A DNA stretch of 64,000 bases from Temnopleurus reevesii (lineage: Eukaryota > Echinodermata > Echinoidea > Temnopleuroida > Temnopleuridae): the NCBI GenBank assembly GCA_036244855.1, contig BQKZ01000051.1:34669-98668 (forward strand), written 5' to 3'. The notes below the pieces were generated by a model, which was given only the letters and a program-made list of their open reading frames with translations, was not told where the DNA came from and made no database searches. Shown here in pieces: positions 1 through 10,660 of this stretch. Made by a program: the position numbers and the translations under genes. Position 1 is the stretch's first letter. Each line of letters begins with the position of its first letter.

Positions 1-180
1 AGCACACCGCAGGAACGATGGCGTATTGACCTGTTCGACGTAAAATACATAGAATACGAGCATAAATGTACTCCTAATATCCTACATAGATATATTTAGG
101 CATGTAAAGCAACTTGCGAATACATCATCTCATTTAACATCAATTTCTGCATCCTGGTCATTACTAATCTATACCTTTAA
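1..180 (-). mobile_element. MITE family C, cut by the window edge
   Basis: The reverse complement starts TTAAAGGTATAG and matches the first 180 bp of the copies at 46324 and 52085. The rest lies outside the window. Confidence 0.7.
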
Positions 181-439
181 GAGAGCCATAAAAACTCTTT
201 TGTTTGACAAATACGTTTCTTTCTTTTCTGTATCCTTCCTTAGATGCGCTCTGGAACCATATATTTGTGTATTGAGCGCTATAAAAGAATATATATTGTA
301 TTGTATCGTGATTTCAAAATGTTTTCATATTTGCAAATCTTACAAAAGACTAGCTCCAAGCTATTACTCGTTTTGTCTATTCTTGTAGAGTTCGGTGGCC
401 AAGAAATAACGTAATTGATTTCTAGGTTTAATTCCTTCT
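181..439. other. No gene or recognised repeat
   Basis: AT-rich sequence; nothing supported. Confidence 0.5.
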
Positions 440-1290
440 TAAAACAGGTAGTCCTTCTACTGTTCTGTTCCATGACGCGCTATCGGCCAATATGTCTGCA
501 AAAGTTCACGGTTAAGATGATAAAACCATTAACCACCAAAGACATCTTCATATTCACGTGGATAAAAAAAAAAACACGTCAGACATATCCCTACAAACTT
601 TCTAAGTAGTGCAATGACGTCAGCAAACTGGCAACATATCTGACAATTTTCACCGATTTTTTTTTTGTCCATTTTTATCAAATTGTTACAAATTTACAAA
701 TTATTCTTATCACTTGTCCGGTTTCCTTCATTCTTTTTTTTTTTGTTTATGCTAAACTACTTTTCTGCTTCTGATGTTTAAAAAAATGAATCGGGATGAA
801 CCTTTCTTTTAAAAGACCGGAATCATTGTACAGTTCTGTTTTATGACGCGCTACCGGCCAATGTCTGCGTGGTTTAGAAAATAAAATCATAAACCACGAA
901 AGACTCCCTTCATATTCACGTGAATGAAAGACACATCAAACCTATCCCCATATGCAGATATACACGTCTACATTCAAACTTTAGGGATAGTGCACCTATG
1001 ACGTCATCAAATTGTCACCATGTCTTATAATTTTCCCTTCTTTTCAAATTGTTGAAAATTCATAAATCATTCTTATCACTTGTCCGAATTTCTTTATTGT
1101 TTTTGTTTTTGTTTGTATATATATTATCTTAGGGTAGACTCTTAGTTTAAAAGACCGGAATCATTGTACAGTTCTGTTTCATGACGCGCTACCGGCCAAT
1201 GTCTGCGTAAGTTCATGGTTTAGAAAATAAAACCATAAACCACCAAAGACTCTCTTCATACACACGTGAATGAAAGACACGTCAGATATA
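440..1290. repeat. Threefold tandem repeat of about 340-375 bp
   Basis: Units begin near 440, 815 and 1150, each with GTTCTGTT(T/C)(C/T)ATGACGCGCTA followed by CGGCCAAT, an AAACCAT/AACCAC dyad and an E-box CACGTG (555-560, 917-922, 1263-1268). Units 1 and 2 also carry a perfect CRE TGACGTCA (615-622, 999-1006). Unit 3 is cut by the MITE at 1293. Confidence 0.85.
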
Positions 1291-1292
1291 TC

Positions 1293-1556
1293 TTAATGGC
1301 CGACTCACAAATTGATGTTTATTAGCCTGTGTCAGCGCAGCATTTTCTGACAATTAAAAACAACCCCCAGCACACGGTATACGCTGATCAGACGGTGGAC
1401 TAACGTTCGGCTGGCGCTCAAGGCTCGAACGTTGACTCGTCATTCCACCGTATAACCTGCGTCATTGTGCGTCCAGGGAGGGGTTCTAATTTTCAAAACT
1501 TCGAACTGCAAAAAACTTCGAACTGCAATAATGCTGGGCCGACGCAGGCTAAAAAT
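1293..1556. mobile_element. Foldback MITE family D, copy 1
   Basis: Starts TTAATGGCCGACTCACA, with the two halves near-complementary (GCTGATCAGACGGTGGACT against its inverse) and CTGGGCCGACGCAGGCT near the end. The outermost right terminus is lost. Confidence 0.75.
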
Positions 1557-1944
1557 GAGAAAATCCAGAGGCGGGATCATGGAAGACGTTGTGTAATGTT
1601 AAATTTAGATGCATAGCGTTAGATGGAATTGACCGTTTGCTGTCCGTAAACAAAATTGCTCGGTGAACTTCGAATTGCTATTACCATGATTACATTGAAT
1701 ATTTCAGTCCACGTAAATGCAATCAAATTGTTTAGATTTTTTGTTTTGTTAAACTGTAAAGCGCAGCGGCTATGGCACTCTCTGTTTTTAGCGCTATGGA
1801 AATAATCTATATTAAACGTATATTTAACAAAAAAATCACAAATATGTTTAAAAGCGTTTACAAGCCGAAAAAAACCTTCTCACAAATCGCACGTTAAACT
1901 TACAACCATAATGCGGAAAAAAATTAATGAATGGAGCAGAAAGT

Positions 1945-2079
1945 ATAAAAAGGGAGACAGAAAAAAGGCTTAGAGGTTTATTGGAGAAATGGGAGAGAGA
2001 GAAAAAAAAAACAACACAAAGACAGGGAGAGAGAATGAGAGGAAGAAAAAAGAGAGATGAAGAAATAGAGAAAGAGACA

Positions 2080-2119
<40 letters not shown>

Positions 2120-2490
2120 AGATAAAGGGAGGGGGTGTGGATTTAGCAAATAAATACTTTTTATAATGCAATACGAAAATGAATGGACAGATGAAAAGAA
2201 AGAGAAATTTGTATACAGAGAGGAGAGAGAAAAGATACGGCGTAGGACAGGAAAAGAGGGATAGAATCTGATAGATAAATAGAGAGAGAGAGAGAGAGAG
2301 AGAAAGAGAAAGAGAGAAAGAGAAGATATAATGTGTGTTGAGAAGAAGAAGAAGAAGAAGAAGAAGAAGAAGAAGAAGAAGAAGAAGAAGAAGAAAAAAA
2401 AGAAGACAAAGACAAAGACAAATAAGAAAAAGAAGGAGAAGAAGAAGAAGAAAAAAGAAAAGAAGAAAGAAAAAAGGAGAAGAAGAAGGG
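1945..2490. repeat. Purine microsatellites (GA, GAA)
   Basis: GA runs at 2082-2117 and 2281-2325 and an AAG array at 2341-2394 inside an almost pure purine strand. Open frames here are by-products of period 2 and 3. Confidence 0.9.
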
Positions 2491-2910
2491 GGAAACCTAT
2501 ATGAAAATATATAAAAGGTCTCTAATTTTTTGTATGCTCTGCTAATTTACATCAAGTAACAAACGAAAGTTACTTTAAGAACATCTTTTATTTATTTATT
2601 CATTTCTTACAATGAATGAATAATATAAAAAATGCATTTTCTAAATAATCGTTTATATTCTCATCTGTCAAAATTTTCAAGGAATTTAAAGTTGGAATTA
2701 AATCACTTGATAATTGGACCTCCGCAAATGAATGCTGCGTACAGTGTTGAGTCAATTAATTGTATTACCGATATGACTGAATCCGTGTATGGGTATCGAT
2801 ATAGACGGAGCACACGACTGGATCGGATTTTAGTCGATATCAAAACGATCACTTCACCATTGCATCCACCGTGAGAACCGAAAGCGAATTTATAAGCGGT
2901 CGTCGGTTTT
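2490..2910. other. Non-coding, CpG-bearing unique patch near 2690-2910
   Basis: About 2 kb downstream of the lectin stop. It is unique within the window and holds clustered homeodomain-type sites (TGATAATTGG, TCAATTAATTG) and several CpGs between 2810 and 2910. The 80-codon frame here has no recognisable content. Confidence 0.3.
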
Positions 2911-3114
2911 TTTTCTCGTTCATCATTTTAAATTTTAACACCAATGTTCTTTCTATCGCAAGCAATATCTACATTCTTTTGAATAGTAATTTCTGAAATT
3001 ATTGTGTTCTTATTCCTAACTTACTAGAGTTCAGCATCAAGATCAGTATTACACAAAATCAACATAAATACCGTCATTCTCGGTATTATTAGCTGTATCA
3101 CTATCATATCCATC

Positions 3115-3491
3115 ATGGTCGTCGTCGTCACCACCTTCGTCATCATCCTCATCAACGCTATAATCGGCAGCACCACCATTATTTTCTCCAGCAATGTCAC
3201 AATCATCATCATCATCACCATCATCACCAGCACCATCCTTATAGCCAGCATCATCATCATCTTCATCATTATTATCATTAACATTCTTTTCAACATCATC
3301 GTCATCATCATGTTCGATATCATCATTAACTTCATCTTAATGCAATTATCATCCTTTTCATTATCATCATCATTATCACCATTATTATCGTCTTCTTTAC
3401 AGTCATCATAATCATCATCATTATCATCCTCTTCGTTGTCAACATTAGCGTCATTACATCTTCCCTCAACATTCCCATCATCATTATCATT

Positions 3492-3529
<38 letters not shown>

Positions 3530-3614
3530 TATCATCATCCTCATCATCATCCTCATCATCATCCTCATCATCAACATCCTCATCATCATCCTCATCATCA
3601 TTATCATCATAATC

Positions 3615-3646
<32 letters not shown>

Positions 3647-3741
3647 CATCATCATCCTCATCATCATCATCATCATTATCATCCTCATCATCATCCTTAT
3701 CATCATCCTCATCATCATCCTCATCATCATCATCATCATCC

Positions 3742-3775
<34 letters not shown>

Positions 3776-3839
3776 CATCATCATCACCATCCTCATCCTC
3801 ATCATCGTCATCATCCTCATCATCATCATCCTCATCCTC

Positions 3840-3871
<32 letters not shown>

Positions 3872-3880
3872 CACTGATTT
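3115..3880. repeat. ATC trinucleotide array, about 770 bp
   Basis: Almost continuous (ATC)n with TCC, TTA and ACC variants. On the minus strand it is (GAT)n, giving a 290-codon poly-Asp/Glu frame and a poly-Met frame; both look like array by-products because the Asp frame drifts into poly-Met. Confidence 0.95.
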
Positions 3881-3949
3881 CATTTAAGAGATGCAAAACT
3901 CATGAAAATCAGTGACCATTTATTCATTATTCAATAACAATTTGTTGCT

Positions 3950-4290
3950 CATTCCAGAACCAATCAATGGCATATTCAATCAACAAATCGATTATCCAAT
4001 CCACCAATCAATCAATGAATTGATTGATCAATCAATTAATCAATTAATCAATCGATGAAATATTCAATTAATTATTCAATTTCGAGCATATCAATCAATC
4101 ATCCATTCCATCAATCAATCAATCAATCAATCAATCACCAACCAAACTAACCAACCAACTAATCAACCAATCAAAAATGACTTATTCAATTAATCACTCA
4201 GTTCGCAACATATTTATCAATCATCCATTCAATCGACCAACCAGTCACTCATCGATCAAACTTTCCAATCAATCAATCAATAAACACATC
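3950..4290. repeat. Degenerate AATC/TCAA tetranucleotide array
   Basis: Repeated CAATCAAT with interruptions, purest at 4101-4137 and 4266-4281. Confidence 0.85.
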
Positions 4291-4378
4291 CACGCATTCG
4301 TTCAATCTCACAAAATACAAAAGCATGATACGACCAAGTAAGCACAGAGATGCAATTGTATACAATGAAATAAATTTG

Positions 4379-4384
4379 TTTAAT
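4379..4384 (-). terminator. Candidate ATTAAA polyadenylation signal for the lectin gene
   Basis: On the minus strand this is ATTAAA, about 420 nt past the lectin stop codon. I see no canonical AATAAA closer to the gene. Weak evidence. Confidence 0.2.
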
Positions 4385-4800
4385 AGGAATTTTACACTCT
4401 CTGCAAAATATTACATTGCACATCGTTCCGTTTGATTCAAAATTACTATAAACAATATCCACATCATGATGTCCATCAATATCTTGTCAACTCAATTGAC
4501 GATTGTTGAAATAACAAAACAAAAACATGTTATACTTTATATAAAAGAGTAAAAACTATATTCAGTTCAGTTTTGATTGTTGTAGATTTCACGGAATTAA
4601 AAATGGAAATGTCCAAAGGAAACACCAAGGGGAGTGTTAATATTGCTGGATAATCGGATAATCACTGGCTAGAGTTCGTTTTGTTCCTCGACCTCTATTA
4701 GATGTAGGTCAATCGTAGGTCAGAGTTCAGAACGCCGCCATTTTGGATTTTAGGCTCGTTCAATGTTAGCGACGTTTTACGAAATAGTTTTTTTAAGTCT

Positions 4801-5700
4801 TTAGTTTCCTCCAACACCGTCTCTCATGAGGATTCCACTATTGGGCATTGGGATGTATCCGTTAACAACGTTTACCGGTGCTTCGACAAGCATGCCCATG
4901 CCGGGGTTGGTGCCCTGTCCGCCGAGTGGGGGATTGATAGGCATAGAGCACATCGAGTACATGGGCTCATCACATCGTACAACGTACCATTGTCCCATGC
5001 GGTTCATGGCGGCGCAGTAGGAGTGCTGATGATCGAGGAGCTGGTTGTTGGGTTCACCGGGAGCCCAGTTGACGAAGGGAAGGGGTTGTTGTGTAGTGGT
5101 CCAGCCGGACGGCCACTTCCAGCCTTCGTATCTCTCAAGAAGCTGATTCCATTTGTTCTGCAGACCGGTCCAGAAGGGGAGATCGATGGCGTTGGGCGTT
5201 GATGAGAGGCTCTTGAGGTGGTTGATGACAGCGGCTGAGGTCTGTGGATCGTTGATGGTCATGACCCCGGCGAGGACGGGCGTTCCGCAGGGGGCGTTCT
5301 GCTCACACATCAGCTCGGCATCGTTCCATTTGAGCGCTCTGGGCATCATCTTAAAGCACTGCTGTCCGATCATGAACCAGCCGCCTTTGCAATTGGCGTC
5401 TGTTGGCGAGCCCTGGGCACCTTGTCCGAAACCTTGTCCGCCTTGTCCGAAACCACCCTGTCCTGGTCCGAATCCTCCCTGACCACCGGGCTGGAAGCCT
5501 TGACCTTGTCCTTGTCCGAAGCCTCCTTGGCCACCAGGGTTAAAGCCACCCGGTCCTTGCCCAGGTTGCCCGAAGCCGCCCTGTCCCTGGCCCTGTCCTT
5601 GTCCCTGGCCCTGGCGGCCCCCAGGACCCATTCCTGGGCCCTGTTGTTGCTGACCAAGGCACAAAGCCGGCAGCACTACTAAAAGCGCCAAAAACTTCAT
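4801..5700 (-). CDS. Spicule matrix-type secreted C-type lectin (SM50/PM27-like class)
   Basis: A single uninterrupted 299-residue frame starting with a lysine-led signal peptide (residues 1-16, hydrophobic LALLVVLPALCLG, likely cleaved before Gln17). Residues 17-97 are a low-complexity Gly/Gln/Pro/Phe segment built from GGFGQ, GQGQ and FQPGGQ-like units. Residues 104-252 form a long-form C-type lectin fold: Cys104 and Cys115 (N-terminal pair), Cys132, Cys138, Cys229, Cys243 and Cys251, the core FWTGL at 176-180, and WAPGEPNN at 212-219 carrying an EPN triplet. The canonical WND of the second Ca site is replaced by QWYVV, so sugar binding is doubtful. A 47-residue Pro/Met/Asn tail follows. 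This layout is known in echinoid spicule matrix proteins, which are secreted by skeletogenic cells and occluded in calcite. Here the repeat precedes the lectin domain. The exact orthologue cannot be fixed without alignment. The start is the only Met followed by a signal peptide. Confidence 0.9.
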   Translation of the reverse strand: MKFLALLVVLPALCLGQQQQGPGMGPGGRQGQGQGQGQGQGGFGQPGQGPGGFNPGGQGGFGQGQGQGFQPGGQGGFGPGQGGFGQGGQGFGQGAQGSPTDANCKGGWFMIGQQCFKMMPRALKWNDAELMCEQNAPCGTPVLAGVMTINDPQTSAAVINHLKSLSSTPNAIDLPFWTGLQNKWNQLLERYEGWKWPSGWTTTQQPLPFVNWAPGEPNNQLLDHQHSYCAAMNRMGQWYVVRCDEPMYSMCSMPINPPLGGQGTNPGMGMLVEAPVNVVNGYIPMPNSGILMRDGVGGN

Positions 5701-6000
5701 GGCTCACACAAGTCCGTGTCTGTTTTCCTGCTAAACAAGTATTATGATGTATTTCTTTCACCCAGTGTTCAAACGTGAGAGTGAATCCACAGAATGTCTT
5801 ACTAAGTGTAACTACCCGGCTTCGAATGCACATAGACGTGCAGCGAAGGGGTCGGATGGACGGACATTTGCACACGGCACTGATCGAGCGTAAGCCGCGC
5901 CCCCGACCCTCCCAGAGGGCGGAGCGTATGCAAATGAAGGAAATGCGCAAAGCGTGAGTAAGTTTAGATCAGAACACGCAGCAGGAAATCCCGAATGGGG
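5701..6000 (-). promoter_or_regulatory. Probable promoter / 5' leader of the spicule matrix gene
   Basis: Immediately upstream (minus strand) of the lectin start codon the sequence becomes clearly richer in CpG than its surroundings. It holds an octamer motif (ATGCAAAT, 5928-5935) overlapping a GC-box-like GGGCGG (5917-5922), and two further CpG clusters at about 5826-5870. Minus-strand AG dinucleotides at about 5724-5741 could be acceptors for a 5'UTR intron. No convincing TATA box is seen. Promoter function is inferred from position and composition only. Confidence 0.4.
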
Positions 6001-6015
6001 GAAAGATGGAGGCAC

Positions 6016-6980
6016 CGACTCTTTACATCACCATACACGCATTTCCCTTACTTATTATCAAATTGTATATTTAATTTTATCTCTAAACAAAACATCTTCA
6101 GACATTCATATTTAGATTTATTGGGATTAAAAGAAAATCAAAAGGCCGGTTTTTCACTTCGCACAAATTTGATTAAATGTACATCTCAAATTAATCAATT
6201 AATATGTTTTTAAATATATACCTAAACTTGTTTTTGATTGACCCCTCAAATTAAAGTTTAATTGTAAGAGTCAAATATTCGATTAGAATGTACAAAGCGA
6301 TGACTAATTCTCACGTTTAGTTTGAAAAGAGGTCACCTTCATAATAAGCATTGGATGAAAGATATTATTTCTTCTAATAATTACACATCCAATACCCCAA
6401 CACGTACATTTTACACAAAAACTTTATAGCGAACAGCCGCATTGAAATAATTGCTAGAAAGTTGATGTTTGAATAAATATATTTCCAAATTTCCATACCA
6501 AGTATAGGTTTGATAGCAAACTACTTTTTAGTAGGCCTACCTCCTTGGACATTAGGGGACTCCGTATATATGCAAAAGCCAATAATGAAAGTACTTGTTC
6601 TGAGTGTTTGTTTGTTTATTTGTCTTATTCTATGTAGAGTATCTTAGCTACAATTTAATTTCCAAATCTTATTTTTGCGTAACTATAATGTGTGAGCATT
6701 TTTTCAAAGGTATCCGAAGAATTAAAGAAAATCCACATATTCCATCAAAATTGTAGATAATTGAAATGAAACAAAATCAATTTGTCTACACACTCTAGTT
6801 CATTGTAAACTGTATATATTTTAAATTACTTCTAATTTCTCACTCTTACTTACTTTTCTTCTTTGTCTTGGGATGGATGCCCCATTTCCCCCAAAAATAT
6901 ATCCCTACACGTTTTCTGTAGGCTTGAGAGGTGGGGGGGGGGGGTTTTCAACCTGGATCAGCATCTATCAACTTGAACAG
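6016..6980. other. No gene seen; a G run at 6933-6944
   Basis: AT-rich unique-looking sequence. Only the G homopolymer stands out. Confidence 0.5.
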
Positions 6981-7424
6981 TGTTTTGTTTTGTTTTGGTC
7001 GTGTCTATTGTGTTGCAAGATGCAATAATCGCACTAACCCATGCGGTTCATTTTCGAAAACATCTAATTAGGCGAAAGGAAGCTTTTAATAAGACAAGTA
7101 ACAGCAACTTTGTACTAACCTGACACCATGCTACTTAAAGACGTTATCACACAATACGATTTTGTCATATACAACATTCTCAAACCAAGCTGTATGACCT
7201 ATGTTATTCAGATTGATGAAAAAAAAACAAAGAATGTACAAAAAAGAAAGTAATCAAAACACTATCAAGGTATTTGTGAAAATGGATTAAAAAACACACA
7301 GACGCTTTCGTCCTGCACATTGGGCCTATGCATGTACATTTAAAATTTTAGCTCTTTTTAGCACTAGGCGTTGAATTCGAATCCTAATATTTTCACATCC
7401 TAATTAACATGACCTATATACACC

Positions 7425-7483
<59 letters not shown>

Positions 7484-7778
7484 AATAATGAACGGCTTTT
7501 ATACAGCGCTTATCAACTCTTCATGAAGAATTCTCTAAGCGCTCTACAATTGCAGCATTTATTACCCTGGCTTTAGCCCGGCAGCCACTGCATTAGCGCA
7601 CTTGGCGTTTCAAGGAATGAATATTCCTACCAGGTACCCATTCACCTCACCTGGGTTGAGTGCAGCACAATGTGGATGAATTTCTTGCTGAAGGAAATTA
7701 AAGCCATGGGTGGGACTCGAACCGACGACCCTCTGGTTGAAAGGCGAGAGTCATTACCACTACATCACGCCGCCTCCA
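7425..7778 (-). mobile_element. tRNA-derived SINE, full length
   Basis: Reads on the minus strand from GGCGGCGTGATGTAGTGGTA (A-box region) through GGTTCGAGTCCCACC (B box), then a body with GTGCTGCACTCAACCCAGGT and GTGGCTGCCGGGCTAAAG, to an (ATT)n tail at 7425-7495. Pol III internal promoter type. Absent from the paralogous copy at 8880-10228. Confidence 0.9.
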
Positions 7779-8380
7779 CCATTTAGATTTCGTTAAGGAT
7801 CTGGCAGTTGACAATTCTTTAAACTAAAACAATATTGAACAATGTATTTCCTTCCAATTCATGTATATCTCAATAGGATACATGTAACTTTCTTTATTAT
7901 TTTTGCACCTTTTGAAGAATTTTACTGAAAATGGTAGAGATAGTAAAGAGGGTTTGGTTTGACAATTCGTTTTAAAACTGCACAACCACAATGTTACAGA
8001 ATGTCTTTAACGGATGGGTTTCGAACTAGGGGGGGGGGGGGACCGCCAATAGTTAATTACAACGCGCATTTGCATAATGCAATAACCTCTAATACGTTTT
8101 ACCCTCTACCCCATGGTCGTTGGAATTATCATTAATGAACACATGAATATGATGCTTTTGTACATTACGGGAATTTGTTTAGGTGGGAAAACCCCCTAAA
8201 ATGACCTCATCGTTTATGTCACATATTCATAAAATCCGTTTGGTGATAATGAAAAACATAATGCGTTAAACAGGTAACAGAAAATTTCAGGGCAGCTAAG
8301 CTGCAATCTTTGAGAGTGAATATCACTCATGTAGATGTATTCCCAATCTTGAAAATCCATGTGCAAATGTATACATTCTA

Positions 8381-8750
8381 AGTGCCGACTCACACTTTTT
8401 TGTTTTCATCCTACATCGGCACAGCGTTTTCGAAAATTAAGAACGCTCCCCAAAGCGCACATTATACGCTGCTCAGGGCCCCGTAACATAAAGCTTTCCG
8501 ATTGATCGCACGTCTGATATCAATCGCAAGTCTATGAGAAATCGTGTATTACGGTTTGCGATTGATTGCAAACTTATTTTATGTTACAGGCCCAGATGGT
8601 GGACACACGTACAGCTTGCGCTTAAGGAGCTTACGTCGAATGTCAGTCCACCGTATGGCCTGCGTCTTTGTGCGTCAAAGGAGCGAATTTGATGGTCATA
8701 AATGCTTGGATGAAACAAAATTAAACGCAAAGGTGTGAATCAGCCGTTAA
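8381..8750. mobile_element. Foldback MITE family D, copy 2 (with nested insertion)
   Basis: Starts GTGCCGACTCACACTTTTT and ends GGTGTGAATCAGCCGTTAA. The left half is interrupted by a family G element at 8476-8593. Confidence 0.8.
8476..8593. mobile_element. Small foldback element family G, copy 1, nested
   Basis: GGGCCCCGTAACATAAA at one end is the inverse of TTATGTTACAGGCCC at the other, with ATTGATCGCA / GCGATTGATTGC arms. Flanking CA looks like a 2-bp target duplication when compared with uninterrupted family D copies. Confidence 0.75.
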
Positions 8751-8878
8751 TAATATCATTTAACCACTAAATCATAACATTAGCCTATACCAGTCTAAAT
8801 CCTAACATTCTCCACTGTTGGCAGCCCTGAGATATGGTGTCAGACAAGACGCTATTTTTGGTTCAATGATAAGTTCTA

Positions 8879-8879
8879 N
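8879..8879. other. Single N at a duplication junction
   Basis: Exactly between the two copies of duplication I. Confidence 0.95.
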
Positions 8880-10228
8880 GTGTTTTGTTTTGTTTTGGTC
8901 GTGTCTATTGTGTTGCAAGATGCAATAATCGCACTAACCCATGCGGTACATTTTCGAAAACATCTAATTAGGCGAAAGGAAGCTTTTAATAAGACAGCCA
9001 CTTTGTACTACCTGACATCGTACTGCTTAAATGCACTGTGTATTAGTTTCTTTTCTTTGAGATAATTATCACTGGGTAGATTCGACATGTTATATCTGAA
9101 TAGTTAATGAGGAATATACATGTACATGAAGCTCGGAACATATTATGCATATCAATTAGTGCTCCAAAATAGCGCCAATGTAGATTGAAGGCCTATTAGT
9201 ACCACTGAACTAGAACTGTGCGGCATGTATAACTGTCCTTTTTCGTATAAAAGACTAGACGAGAGAAGCCTTGTAGGTGTGCATTAATGCCAATTATTTT
9301 TTATTAAAACGTCCCTTTTTCATGTTAATATCTTGACAGTGTATGTGTAACCTTCGTTATTATTTCCCATTTATGGTTGACTTTTGCTCTATCTGAATAT
9401 GATCAGTGATGATAAAGATAAGACAGACGGTTTGGTTTGACACTTTGATTTAAAACTAAACAACCACAATGTTACAGAATGTCTTTAATGGGTGGGTTTT
9501 TGAACTAGGGGGAGGGGACCGCCAATAGTTAATAACAACGTGCATTCGCCTAATGTAATAACCTCTAATACGTGTTACCGTAGACACCATGGCCATTGAA
9601 AGTAATATTAATGAACACATGAATAATGTATTTGTACATTCCGGAACGTTTGGATGGGAAAGCCCCCTAAAATGACCTCATCGTTTGTGTCACATATTCA
9701 TGAAATCCTTTTGGTGATAATGAAAAGCGTAATGCGTTAAACAGGTTTCAGAAAATTTCAGGCCATGCAACCCCCAATCTTTGACAGTGGGACTCGCTCA
9801 TTTTAGTCTTTTCTCAATCTACAAACCCCATGATGTGTACACATTCTAATTGCCGGCTCACACCTTGGCGTTTTCAGGTTGCATCGGCACATCGTTTCCA
9901 AAAAATTAAAAACACTCCCAGAGCGCACATTTGGTCTATAGGTTGATCAGATTGTGGACTGACGTACGGCTTGCATTCGAGTAGCTTACGTCGAACGTCA
10001 GTCCAACATACGGCCTGCCTCTTTGTGGGTCCAAGGAGCGAGTTTGATTGTCATAAACGCGTGACCGACACACAAACGCAAAGGTGTGAATCAACCTTTA
10101 AAGATTTCATTTTTACCACTAAATCATTAAATTGGCCTATACCAGTCTAAATCCTAACATTCTCCACTGTTGGCAGCCCTGAGATATAGTGTCAGACAAG
10201 ACGCTATTTTTGGTTCAATGATAAGTTC
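8880..10228. repeat. Tandem duplication I, copy 2
   Basis: Same start and same end (ATAAGTTCTA) as copy 1, with a shorter middle lacking the SINE. Both copies share a family D MITE in the same place. Confidence 0.9.
9848..10101. mobile_element. Foldback MITE family D, copy 3
   Basis: TTGCCGGCTCACACCTTGG to GGTGTGAATCAACCTTTAA. It lies in duplication copy 2 at the position equivalent to the copy at 8381. Confidence 0.8.
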
Positions 10229-10660
10229 TAAGTTTTCATATACGCCACCACGAGCCTTAGGTTAAGGTTAAAGTTTACTATCATTAATCAAAATGTTGCG
10301 GTTTCCGATTAAGTGATGTACGTTAAAATAATTATTGCTCATCTAATACTATCAATTTGTCGCCGTTTAATTTTTTTCAATTAATACATTACGGGACCGG
10401 CGGGTGGGGGCGTCCGCTAGAATTACCACGCTGTTCACCCCCTGTATAAACGACAATCTATATTCGTGGTTCATTTTTACAGAAAAAATAACAGAGAAGG
10501 AACCGAAAGTTCCTGAAAAGAACTATAAATAGCAATCTACTGATTAAATCAGGATATTAGAGGCATTATAGTGGCGCCCCGATCTATGAAGTTCGATGTA
10601 TTATTCTAAATATGGATCATACGGACGCTGTAGTTCAGTTTANATGTTTCGTCGAATCCA
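10229..10660. other. No gene seen; single N at 10643
   Basis: AT-rich with a short GC-rich patch around 10395-10440 (GGGACCGGCGGGTGGGGG). Nothing recognised. Confidence 0.4.

Larger units (their letters stand above)
6981..8878. repeat. Tandem duplication I, copy 1
   Basis: Begins GTGTTTTGTTTTGTTTTGGT and ends at GATAAGTTCTA just before the N at 8879. It matches 8880-10228 in order, but contains an extra SINE (7425-7778). Confidence 0.9.

Noticed and set aside
3332..3883. 183-codon poly-Met frame
   Set aside because: ATG reading of the GAT/ATC microsatellite.
4990..5682. Frames of 60-110 codons opposite or overlapping the lectin gene
   Set aside because: Shadows of the lectin coding sequence and its Gly/Gln repeat.
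7727..7778. tRNA gene candidates from the A- and B-box sequences here and at 22742, 36460, 42150 and 45030
   Set aside because: No complete cloverleaf is apparent and each is followed by a SINE body or tail; they are SINE heads.
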